Below, piece by piece: positions 1-4,652 of a DNA stretch of 6,228 nucleotides. The DNA is taken from positions 1 to 6,228 of the forward strand of contig CAZNTU010000291.1 of NCBI GenBank assembly GCA_964575975.1, given 5' to 3'. The position numbers and the translations under genes were made by a program. Position 1 is the first letter of the stretch, and every line of letters begins with the position of its first letter. This DNA comes from G963674505 sp964575975. Lineage in GTDB: Bacteria > Desulfobacterota > Desulfobacteria > Desulfobacterales > SKZT01. The notes under the pieces were generated by a model. It was not told the origin of the DNA. It was given only the letters and a program-made list of their open reading frames with translations, and did not search any database.

Positions 1-1
1 C

Positions 2-139
2 GATCCCCAGTATCTGACGGCAGTTCAGAATCGCATTTCGAACCTGAAACTGACCGACGCCGAGCACTACGCCAAGGAGCTGTTAAGCCAGCCCACGCTT
101 AGGGGAGCTTGGAATGTTTTGCGGCGGTATCCCAGGTAG
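2..139 (+). CDS. C-terminal end of an unrecognised protein (5'-partial)
   Basis: Frame 2 is open from the window edge to a TAG at 137-139 and gives 45 residues starting DPQYLTAVQNR and ending AWNVLRRYPR. The composition looks like real protein: a helical stretch (LTDAEHYAKELLSQ), then a basic, aromatic tail. Frame 1 is also open to a TAG but gives a low-complexity Arg/Pro/Ser-rich peptide, so frame 2 is preferred. I do not recognise the family from so short a tail and assign no function. The gene ends just before the repeat-rich spacer, and no clear GC-rich terminator follows it directly. Confidence 0.55.
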   Translation, partial: DPQYLTAVQNRISNLKLTDAEHYAKELLSQPTLRGAWNVLRRYPR

Positions 140-146
140 GGAGTGG

Positions 147-185
147 TTCAGGTGTTCAGGTGTTCGGTGTTCAGGGGTTCATTGG
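147..185. repeat. Short tandem repeats TTCAGGTG/TTCAGGGG (left arm)
   Basis: Consecutive units read TTCAGGTG (147-154), TTCAGGTG (155-162), TTCGGTG (163-169), TTCAGGGG (170-177) and the degenerate TTCATTGG (178-185). Unit length alternates between 8 and 7 bp, so the array cannot keep a coding frame. The 18 bases at 163-180 (TTCGGTGTTCAGGGGTTC) are the exact reverse complement of 418-435 and of 433-450 in the right cluster. Confidence 0.85.
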
Positions 186-190
186 TCGGG

Positions 191-210
191 AGTTAGGAGG
201 AGTTAGGAGG
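191..210. repeat. 10-bp tandem duplication
   Basis: AGTTAGGAGG occurs twice back to back (191-200 and 201-210), directly after the left short-repeat array. It is purine-rich and resembles a doubled Shine-Dalgarno stretch, but no sensible start codon follows at a suitable distance, so I read it as repeat sequence only. Confidence 0.7.
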
Positions 211-284
211 AGACGCCGGGGGGATCTGGCGACGGCGTGAATAGCCCGCACAAATGGGGCTGGGTCCAACGTACTCCGAAATAT

Positions 285-306
285 AAAAACCGAAACCTTG
301 GTTTTT
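285..306. other. AT-rich hairpin AAAAACC...GGTTTTT
   Basis: AAAAACC (285-291) and GGTTTTT (300-306) form a perfect 7-bp stem around an 8-nt loop; the 3' arm ends in five T. It could act as a weak intrinsic terminator for plus-strand transcription from the upstream gene. However, it has only two G-C pairs and lies about 145 bp past that stop codon, so the structure is seen but a terminator role is uncertain. Confidence 0.3.
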
Positions 307-387
307 CGACATGAAACCAGAAACTTGAAGCTCTTCCCTCATGCCAGAGCATCGCAATCCTGAACTTACTGGCAACCTGAACCTCGC

Positions 388-489
388 CCCCTGAATACCC
401 GACCCCATTAAACCCCTGAACCCCTGAACACCGAACCCCTGAACACCGAACCCCTGAACCCCTGAACCCCTGAACAACTGAACACTGAA
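388..489. repeat. Short tandem repeats CCCCTGAA/CACCGAA (right arm)
   Basis: A degenerate start (CCCCTGAA at 388-395) is followed from 413 by nearly uninterrupted units: CCCCTGAA (413, 421), CACCGAA (429), CCCCTGAA (436), CACCGAA (444), CCCCTGAA (451, 459, 467), CAACTGAA (475) and CACTGAA (483-489). Units are 8 or 7 bp. The array is the inverse orientation of the left arm at 147-185. Mixed 7/8-bp periodicity and stop-rich frames argue against coding. It ends 21 bp before the start codon of the next gene. Confidence 0.88.
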
Positions 490-510
490 CCACGCGCCCG
501 GAGCGACACG

Positions 511-1392
511 ATGGAAGACATAAGGGAAAAAAAAAGCATAAGGCACGAGGATGTCGTCGCGCTGAACTTCATTAGGGACGTCGGGACTTTCTTTTTCAGA
601 AGGCACCGTTTGAACGGCCTTAGGTCGCATATAATGGAAGTTTTGTCTCGGTCGGACTTGGAGAAGGAATATCGAGGCGTCTTCGAAAACGGATTGCTTC
701 GGTTTCCGAAAGCAAGGCCACTTTTCATGCTTAGGATTTTCAGGAGAAAATTCGATTCCGCAGACCAGGTCACGGGGGAGATCGAGCGTTTCAAGATCGT
801 GGGAGAATATCTCGGTCGCAAGCATCTGGCCATGTCGGAAGAATTCGTCGCCGATTACATTTTCGGGGGAAAAAGCGATATAATTCTCTGCGGGTTGCAA
901 GAATATGTCCGGGGCGAGGAGTTGGACCCGTGGACACTCGGGAAGACCGGTGCCTTGCGGCGGCTCGCCGAAAAGGCGGCGGACGGAGAGTCTCCAGATA
1001 TCGATCTTCTTGTGGCGCGAATAGAAAAAAACGTCGGGAGTTTCGTGAACGCGACAAAAAAAATGATCCGGGAAGCTTCGTATGTGCCGGATTTGGCGGG
1101 GGTGCGAAATATCCTGGTGACGAACGACGGGGAAATCAAGCTGGTGGATATCAACAATATCTCACCGATCTGCGCCGGGCAATGTCCTCTTGTGGACGAT
1201 TTCGACTACCCCGTCTGCGACAAGTCCATCGAGGCCCTTTCATTGATTGAAAGTCGGATTCTCGGACGAGCGATCAAGAGGAACGATCCGGTCTACGAAA
1301 ACTTCATGGCTGCCGAAAGACTCCAGGAAGTTGATCGTCTCCATTCGATCTTCAGGAAAAAGCGGCGCGAATTGGAAAATCGAGAAGGATGA
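511..1392 (+). CDS. Divergent protein-kinase-like (PKL fold) protein
   Basis: The protein has 293 residues. The ATG is preceded by GGAG at 500-503, 7 nt upstream. Seen: a kinase-like order of motifs. A hydrophobic strand then a basic stretch (LFMLRIFRRK, 71-80) precedes a helix with an acidic residue (GEIERFKIVGEYLG, 89-102), resembling the beta3/alphaC pair. A hinge-like LQEYVRGEEL lies at 129-138. YVPDLAGVRNILV (191-203) looks like the catalytic loop, with D194 and N200, and LVDINN (211-216) like the metal-binding DFG segment, with D213. D194-to-N200 spacing is one residue longer than in typical kinases or aminoglycoside phosphotransferases. There is no clear glycine loop and no HRD histidine. 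The C-terminus is a charged helix. Inference: a phosphotransferase-like fold, perhaps acting on a small molecule, or a pseudokinase; substrate unknown. The gene is isolated between repeats and uses ATA and AGG codons freely near its start, which may indicate transfer. Confidence 0.75.
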   Translation: MEDIREKKSIRHEDVVALNFIRDVGTFFFRRHRLNGLRSHIMEVLSRSDLEKEYRGVFENGLLRFPKARPLFMLRIFRRKFDSADQVTGEIERFKIVGEYLGRKHLAMSEEFVADYIFGGKSDIILCGLQEYVRGEELDPWTLGKTGALRRLAEKAADGESPDIDLLVARIEKNVGSFVNATKKMIREASYVPDLAGVRNILVTNDGEIKLVDINNISPICAGQCPLVDDFDYPVCDKSIEALSLIESRILGRAIKRNDPVYENFMAAERLQEVDRLHSIFRKKRRELENREG

Positions 1393-1461
1393 CATCCCTT
1401 TTGCCTAAGCCGTCCACGGCGTCTGCAATTGCCCATGTCGTCTCAGGCGGAGAAGGGTGTC

Positions 1462-1483
1462 GCGCCGCCGTGGAAGGCGGCGC
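1462..1483. repeat. GC-rich hairpin, REP-like
   Basis: GCGCCGCC (1462-1469) pairs perfectly with GGCGGCGC (1476-1483) around the 6-nt loop GTGGAA. No T-run follows on either strand, so it is not a canonical intrinsic terminator. It lies between converging genes and could help terminate or stabilise both transcripts. Its form (compact GC palindrome in intergenic DNA) is like REP-type dispersed elements, which only a genome-wide count could confirm. Confidence 0.6.
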
Positions 1484-1487
1484 TACC

Positions 1488-1542
1488 GACCAAGTCGATG
1501 ACGGAGGCGAGTAGGGAAGGACCAAGTCGATGACGGAGGCGA
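1488..1542. repeat. 23-bp direct repeat, period 32
   Basis: A 23-bp block beginning GACCAAGTCGATGACG occurs identically at 1488-1510 and 1520-1542, with 9 bp between copies. The 32-bp period is not a multiple of three and no open frame uses it, so it is non-coding. It follows the GC-rich hairpin directly, and the two may belong to one interspersed element. Confidence 0.85.
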
Positions 1543-1574
1543 TTAAGCAAGATCGGCCATTCGAGATCGGATGT

Positions 1575-2834
1575 CTAAACGGTCAGGATTTCCCGTTCGA
1601 ACTTCAATGTGGCGAAAAGGTCCTCGATGGTTTCCGCCCTCCGGATCAGTTCCACAGACCCGTCCTCTCGCAAAAGTAGCTCTTTCGGCCGCGTGCGTCC
1701 GTTATAGTTGAAACCCATGGCATGGCCGTGCGCGCCCGTGTCTTGAATAATCAGCAGATCGTCCGGCCGGACTTCAGGCAGCGGGCGCTGGATCGCGAAC
1801 TTGTCGTTGTTTTCGCAAAGCGAGCCTACCACGTCGGCAACAATGGTCTTGTCGCCGTTCTCCTTTCCGAAAACGTCGATTTCATGGTGCGCTCCGTAAA
1901 TCGCGGGGCGCATCAGAGAAGACATGCAGGCGTCCACGCCGATGTATTTTCGGTAGGTTTCCTTTTCGTTGATGACTTTCGTGACCAGCACGCCGTGGGG
2001 GCCGGTCATGTATCTTCCGCTCTCGATGAAAAGCTTGGGGGCGTATCCGTTTCGGTTTTCGAATCGACGAACAAGTTTTGCGATTTCCTCTCCCATGGAC
2101 CGGATATCCAAAGGCTTTTCGCCATGCCGATACGGAATGCCAAGGCCTCCGCCGATATTGAAAAACTCGAATTCGATTCCGATTTCGGACGAGATGCTTT
2201 CGATCAGGTCCAGGAGCATGCGGGCGGTTTCGACCATGTACCGGTAGTCCAGTTCGTTGGAGACGAGCATCGTGTGAATCCCGAAACGGCGCGCGCCCAT
2301 GTCCCGCGCTCTCTTGTAGGAGTTGGCGATCTGGTCGTGATGCAAACCGTACTTCGATTCCTCCGGTATGCCGATGATGGCGTTGCCGGTTCGACGGGGG
2401 CCCGGATTGTATCTGAAGCAGATCGGTTCGGGCATTCTCGGCAGCTTGTCGATCATGTTGTCGGCGTCGAGATTGACGATGCTTCCCCCGTCGTCCAAAG
2501 CGGACCGAAACTCCTCCTCGCTGGTGTTGTTGCTCGAAAAAAAAATGTTTTCTCCCCGGCCGCCCGCACCCCTGGCCAACACCAGTTCGGAAACGGAACT
2601 GCAATCGAACCCGAATCCCATATCCGTCATGATTTCCAGTATTCGCGGATTTGGAAGAGCCTTAACCGCATAGAACTCGCGAAATCCTTTGGTTTCGGAA
2701 AAAGCCTCCTCAAGGAGTCGGCCGGTCTCGCGGATTCCGGTTTCGTCGTAAATGTGAAAGGGCGTTCCGAAGCGGTTCGCGGCTTCGACCAGCACGCGGG
2801 ACAGACGATTGTAGAACGATTTGCTCATGGGCAT
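1575..2834 (-). CDS. lysA: Diaminopimelate decarboxylase
   Basis: The protein has 419 residues, usual for this PLP-dependent alanine-racemase-fold family. It decarboxylates meso-diaminopimelate to L-lysine in the cytoplasm, the last step of lysine synthesis. Seen: FYAVKA with K58, the expected Schiff-base lysine; FDCSS (77-81); NIGGGLGIPY (227-236), the glycine-rich phosphate-binding loop; ESGR (271-274); RPAIYGAHHEI (309-319); CENND (340-344), matching the CESGD active-site motif; and FNYNGRTRP (375-383) near the end. The HxGS and GAYG motifs of classical LysA are replaced by FGIHTMLVSN (184-193) and GAHGHAMG (367-374). I recall the same replacements in a recognised LysA subfamily, so I do not read them as loss of function. 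The frame stays open upstream to 3131, but that part overlaps the regulator gene; the Shine-Dalgarno at 2844-2850 fixes the start at 2834. It lies 110 bp downstream of the Lrp-type gene and may be its target. Confidence 0.88.
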   Translation of the reverse strand: MPMSKSFYNRLSRVLVEAANRFGTPFHIYDETGIRETGRLLEEAFSETKGFREFYAVKALPNPRILEIMTDMGFGFDCSSVSELVLARGAGGRGENIFFSSNNTSEEEFRSALDDGGSIVNLDADNMIDKLPRMPEPICFRYNPGPRRTGNAIIGIPEESKYGLHHDQIANSYKRARDMGARRFGIHTMLVSNELDYRYMVETARMLLDLIESISSEIGIEFEFFNIGGGLGIPYRHGEKPLDIRSMGEEIAKLVRRFENRNGYAPKLFIESGRYMTGPHGVLVTKVINEKETYRKYIGVDACMSSLMRPAIYGAHHEIDVFGKENGDKTIVADVVGSLCENNDKFAIQRPLPEVRPDDLLIIQDTGAHGHAMGFNYNGRTRPKELLLREDGSVELIRRAETIEDLFATLKFEREILTV

Positions 2835-2843
2835 AGGACAAAA

Positions 2844-2850
2844 TCTCCTT
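2844..2850 (-). promoter_or_regulatory. Ribosome binding site deciding the lysA start
   Basis: On the minus strand AAGGAGA lies 9 nt before the ATG at 2834 (protein start MPMSKS). A second ATG six bases further in (2828) would be 15 nt away, and the longer open frame starting at 3131 has no such site, so 2834 is preferred. Confidence 0.8.
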
Positions 2851-2852
2851 TC

Positions 2853-2881
2853 ATTAGAGTTTTCGATAGTTGTGAAATCAA
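2853..2881 (-). promoter_or_regulatory. Candidate lysA promoter
   Basis: On the minus strand TTGATT (2876-2881) and TCTAAT (2853-2858) are separated by exactly 17 bp, with 4 of 6 and 5 of 6 matches to the sigma-70 boxes. Transcription would begin very close to the Shine-Dalgarno, leaving a leader of only about 10-20 nt, which weakens the call. If real, lysA can be expressed apart from the regulator upstream. Confidence 0.35.
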
Positions 2882-2944
2882 TGCGCAATACTCGACGGAC
2901 GAACCGGCTCAGGCAACAGACGAATCCGACAAAGCCGCGACCAC

Positions 2945-3433
2945 TCAATCCTCTGCCGCGGACTTGGGCGGTTCGCCCATTCTGTCCAAGGGAATGCGTG
3001 ACGTCTCCTTTAGGGTGGAAAGCACGATGTTCGTCCGGACCGACCGAACCCCCTCCATTCTCCCGATCCTCTCCGCCAGAAGCCTCTGAAGCTCCCGCGT
3101 ATCCTCCGCGCGGATCTTCAGTAGATAGCAATCCTCTCCGGAAACATAATGGACTTCCTGGACCTCCGGAATTTCGGACAAAACTTTACCGACCGAAAAA
3201 TCGCGGTCGAATTGAAAATCGGTGCGAACGAAAACGAAAGCGGCAAGATTCCGTCTGAACAGTTGCGGATTCAACCGGACTTCGTAGCCGTCGATGACGC
3301 CGTTTTTTTCGAGCTTGCGGATACGTTCCAGCACGGCCGACGGCGCCATATCCACCTGTCTTGCAACCTCCACGTTCGGAATGCGCGCTTTTTCCTGCAG
3401 TATTCCGAGTATTTTCCTGTCTATTTCGTCCAT
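2945..3433 (-). CDS. Lrp/AsnC-family transcriptional regulator
   Basis: The protein has 162 residues, typical for the family. The N-terminus MDEIDRKILGILQEKAR is characteristic. A winged helix-turn-helix covers about residues 19-46 (VARQVDMAPSAVLERIRKLE), followed by the linker strand GYEVRLNP. An alpha/beta RAM ligand-binding domain spans about 64-143, with the VSGEDCYLLKI segment (97-107) at the usual effector pocket. The roughly 20-residue tail (about 143-162) is polar and probably disordered. Family members bind DNA as dimers or octamers and respond to amino acids. The next gene on the strand is lysA, so lysine or diaminopimelate is a plausible effector; this is inference. An in-frame TTG nine bases earlier (3442) is possible, but it sits only 3 nt from the upstream AAAGG, so the ATG is preferred. 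The promoter region holds palindromes suited to autoregulation. Confidence 0.88.
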   Translation of the reverse strand: MDEIDRKILGILQEKARIPNVEVARQVDMAPSAVLERIRKLEKNGVIDGYEVRLNPQLFRRNLAAFVFVRTDFQFDRDFSVGKVLSEIPEVQEVHYVSGEDCYLLKIRAEDTRELQRLLAERIGRMEGVRSVRTNIVLSTLKETSRIPLDRMGEPPKSAAED

Positions 3434-3457
3434 GATTCTCAAAAACCTTTTTAGATG

Positions 3458-3470
3458 TGAATATAATTCA
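3458..3470. promoter_or_regulatory. Palindrome TGAATATAATTCA on the regulator promoter
   Basis: This is a perfect 13-bp inverted repeat (TGAAT-ATA-ATTCA) that covers the proposed -10 box of the Lrp-type gene (3460-3465). It shares the 11-bp core GAATATAATTC with the palindrome at 3518-3532. The 15-bp window 3457-3471 agrees at 11 positions with the E. coli Lrp consensus YAGHAWATTWTDCTR as I recall it. Position over the -10 suggests repression of the regulator's own gene. Confidence 0.5.
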
Positions 3471-3488
3471 GTTAAATAGTTATGTAAA
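3460..3488 (-). promoter_or_regulatory. Promoter of the Lrp/AsnC-type gene
   Basis: On the minus strand TTTACA (3483-3488) and TATATT (3460-3465) are separated by 17 bp; each matches 5 of 6 sigma-70 consensus bases. The region upstream is strongly AT-rich (3489-3530), which may act as an UP element. The predicted start near 3453 leaves a leader of about 20 nt before the ATG at 3433. This is the best promoter match in the window. Confidence 0.6.
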
Positions 3489-3517
3489 GAATAATATATT
3501 TAAAAATAGAGATTTTA

Positions 3518-3532
3518 AAGAATATAATTCTT
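3518..3532. promoter_or_regulatory. Palindrome AAGAATATAATTCTT upstream of the regulator
   Basis: This is a perfect inverted repeat with 6-bp arms around ATA. It agrees at 12 of 15 positions with the recalled E. coli Lrp consensus. Its core GAATATAATTC repeats 61 bp away at 3459-3469, close to six helical turns, so both could be bound from one DNA face by an Lrp-type oligomer. Alternatively it could be an AT-rich hairpin ending the transcript of the gene that stops at 3573. Confidence 0.5.
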
Positions 3533-3537
3533 GATTG

Positions 3538-3556
3538 AGTGTTGCATTTTGACACT
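3538..3556 (-). terminator. Possible weak stem-loop after the Cys-rich gene
   Basis: AGTGT (3538-3542) and ACACT (3552-3556) form a 5-bp stem with a 9-nt loop, 17 bp past the stop at 3573. No T-tract follows on the minus strand. Together with the AT-rich palindrome at 3518-3532 it is the only candidate for ending this transcript before the regulator promoter. The evidence is weak. Confidence 0.2.
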
Positions 3557-3572
3557 GGTACGCGATTTTGGG

Positions 3573-4262
3573 CTACCGAACCGACCGACCACGGGCGGCA
3601 TGGCGAAACCCGCTGACCGCCCCATGGCAGCGGCAGGCCGTGCATATCATTATATTTCCCGTAGTCCGCCGCACCGTATCAATCATCGCGAAAAGCTGCT
3701 CCGGCCGATATCCCCCGACTCCCGGCGCCAGCTGACGACTGCGAATTACGACGGGCTTGAAATCTTCGAACGAAAGCGACGCGAGCAATTCGAACATGTC
3801 CTGTTTCCGGGGTTTCCGGGTGACGGTGCATAAGCCGTCCGGCTCGTTGCAATTGTCGGGGCATAAAAAATCCGCATGGCTGACATACAGATTGCCGTCC
3901 AGTCCCCGCATGGGATTCGGGACAAGCTTGTCCAACGCGGGCGGCAATATGGCCGGCTCCAAGCTGTCCTCTCCGATTTGCGACCGGCACCATTCCGCCG
4001 CAAGATGGACCGGAAGGGCGGGAACAATCCAAGAGGGCGCATCCGGACCTGGCGTCAGATAACGGTCTAAAAAGTCGATTCCGTCCAAGTGGAATGTCGC
4101 GCAGTCCAAGGTCCTCCCGCCGAAGATGCCGTCGACGGACAGTTTGGCTTCGACCGTATCGACCAAGGCAAAGCTGGCGTCATTTCGCCGGGCCGACAGC
4201 CTTTTCAACGCGAGCCGGCCGAATTTGCCGGCCCCTACGATCCAAATCGTTTCTCTGTGCAT
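3573..4262 (-). CDS. Rossmann-fold protein with two cysteine clusters, function unknown
   Basis: The protein has 229 residues and a strong start: GGGAGG at 4269-4274 lies 6 nt before the ATG. Seen: the N-terminus IWIVGAGKFGRLALKRL carries a GxGxxG nucleotide-binding motif (G10, G12, G15), and FALVDT with D35 ends the second strand, where NAD(H)-binding Rossmann proteins bind ribose. The middle and end carry six cysteines in two sets: CPDNCNEPDGLC (C134, C138, C145) and CTACRC (C207, C210, C212) followed by H213. Such spacing suits a metal or iron-sulfur site. No signal peptide or membrane segment is visible, so it is probably cytoplasmic. The N-terminus may attract TrkA-N or potassium-transport annotations; nothing else supports transport. 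It is divergent from the formate dehydrogenase gene across 390 bp, so a redox-sensing or maturation role is conceivable but only inferred. I do not recognise a named family. Confidence 0.82.
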   Translation of the reverse strand: MHRETIWIVGAGKFGRLALKRLSARRNDASFALVDTVEAKLSVDGIFGGRTLDCATFHLDGIDFLDRYLTPGPDAPSWIVPALPVHLAAEWCRSQIGEDSLEPAILPPALDKLVPNPMRGLDGNLYVSHADFLCPDNCNEPDGLCTVTRKPRKQDMFELLASLSFEDFKPVVIRSRQLAPGVGGYRPEQLFAMIDTVRRTTGNIMICTACRCHGAVSGFRHAARGRSVR

Positions 4263-4297
4263 GGTTTGCCTCCCGTAGTTCGCGTGTCGAATATGTT

Positions 4298-4309
4298 ACG
4301 GAATTCCGT
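4298..4309. promoter_or_regulatory. 12-bp perfect palindrome ACGGAATTCCGT
   Basis: The palindrome lies 36 bp upstream of the start of the minus-strand Cys-rich gene, where an operator or core promoter of that gene would be expected. No protein is known to bind it from sequence alone. A 12-bp perfect palindrome can occur by chance, so the role is uncertain. Confidence 0.3.
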
Positions 4310-4363
4310 GCCGTCGCCGGTACCGCATAGTGAAGCCGAAGACGGTATTGTCCATCAAGTCGT

Positions 4364-4413
4364 GGTTTTAATCTTTCCAGCGCGTTGTTTCCACAACGAC
4401 CGATGATAAAACC
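4364..4413. promoter_or_regulatory. Concentric inverted repeats in the divergent region
   Basis: An inner hairpin, CGTTGT (4383-4388) and ACAACG (4393-4398) with a 4-nt loop, sits inside outer arms GGTTTTA (4364-4370) and TAAAACC (4407-4413). The two centres differ by only 2 bp. TAAAACC recurs at 4421-4427. The arrangement could be a compound operator between the two promoters or an RNA structure in a leader. No T-tract follows, so a terminator is less likely. Confidence 0.35.
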
Positions 4414-4477
4414 GATTATGTAAAACCCAAGACGAATTTACCTCTTGAAGTTGTCGAAAAATAAGCCTTGACAATTG

Positions 4478-4507
4478 TTGACGACTCTGAATAAGTCGAA
4501 ATCTATT
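4478..4507 (+). promoter_or_regulatory. Candidate fdnG promoter
   Basis: TTGACG (4478-4483) and TCTATT (4502-4507) are spaced 18 bp and match sigma-70 at 5 and 4 of 6 bases. A perfect TTGACA lies just upstream at 4468-4473 but has no good -10 at 15-18 bp. A further weak pair, TTGCAA (4572-4577) and TAAAAT (4593-4598), has a short 15-bp spacer. The choice between them is uncertain. Confidence 0.3.
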
Positions 4508-4640
4508 AGAATAAGTAAAAAAGAACAACCAAAATTTGCGCAAAAAAATAATTTCAAACACAAACTTTAAGTTGCAATTAATTCGGAAAAATTAAAATAT
4601 GTTGGTCGAGTCGAACTTCTTCAACACCAGATCTTACCGA

Positions 4641-4647
4641 AAGGAGG
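4641..4647 (+). promoter_or_regulatory. Ribosome binding site deciding the fdnG start
   Basis: AAGGAGG, a near-perfect Shine-Dalgarno, lies 5 nt before the ATG at 4653. The in-frame ATG at 4599 has no such site and would put 18 extra residues before the twin-arginine motif, so 4653 is the start. Confidence 0.88.
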
Positions 4648-4652
4648 CCGCT

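Larger units (their letters stand above)
140..510. other. Repeat-rich non-coding spacer
   Basis: This 371-bp stretch lies between the partial upstream gene and the kinase-like gene. Open frames crossing it translate to repetitive strings such as GVQGFGVQGF, produced by the 7-8 bp repeats, and none has a convincing start or protein-like composition. It contains two oppositely oriented short-repeat clusters (147-185 and 388-489), a 10-bp tandem duplication at 191-210 (AGTTAGGAGG twice), and an AT-rich hairpin at 285-306. No clear sigma-70 promoter is visible for the downstream gene. Confidence 0.75.
1393..1574. other. Convergent spacer with hairpin and direct repeat
   Basis: This 182-bp stretch lies between the stop of the kinase-like gene and the stop of the minus-strand lysA. 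It holds a small inverted repeat at 1409-1420 (GCCGT-CC-ACGGC), a GC-rich hairpin at 1462-1483 and a two-copy direct repeat at 1488-1542. No protein-like open frame is present. Both genes must end transcription here; the hairpins are candidates, but neither has a T-tract. Confidence 0.7.
4263..4652. promoter_or_regulatory. Divergent intergenic region between the Cys-rich gene and fdnG
   Basis: This 390-bp gap lies between two outward-facing genes and must hold both promoters. The half nearer the minus gene is of ordinary composition; from about 4401 it becomes AT-rich. It contains a 12-bp perfect palindrome at 4298-4309 (ACGGAATTCCGT), concentric inverted repeats at 4364-4413, a two-copy GAATAAGT repeat spaced 20 bp (4489-4496 and 4509-4516), and the palindrome TTTGCGCAAA near 4535-4544. 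I found no sigma-54 box (TGGCAC-N5-TTGC) and no FNR box (TTGAT-N4-ATCAA). No protein-like open frame is present. Confidence 0.6.

Noticed and set aside
147..489. CRISPR array
   Set aside because: The repeats are 7-8 bp and contiguous, with no 25-40 bp repeats, no unique spacers of constant length, and no cas genes.
527..535. 9-A run near the start of the kinase-like gene as a programmed frameshift or sequencing error
   Set aside because: The frame reads well on both sides and the kinase-like motifs follow in the same frame. lysA contains a similar 9-base homopolymer (2537-2545) without frame disruption.
193..900. Minus-strand open frame rich in GVQGFGVQGF repeats, overlapping the kinase-like gene
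   Set aside because: The repeated peptide is a translation of the non-coding 7-8 bp repeats, and the rest is antisense to 511-900.
1722..3089. Long plus-strand open frame (455 codons) opposite lysA and the regulator
   Set aside because: It is the mirror of two well-supported minus-strand genes and crosses their boundary. Its translation shows no recognisable domain, and high GC at third positions keeps the opposite frame open.
2835..3131. A 99-residue N-terminal extension of LysA from an upstream ATG at 3131
   Set aside because: It overlaps the 3' end of the Lrp-type gene in another frame, is Gly/Arg-rich with no similarity to LysA, and has no ribosome binding site, whereas AAGGAGA sits properly before 2834.
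4599..4652. Earlier ATG for fdnG at 4599
   Set aside because: There is no Shine-Dalgarno before it, and the strong AAGGAGG at 4641-4647 would lie inside the coding sequence; the Tat signal is normally near the start.
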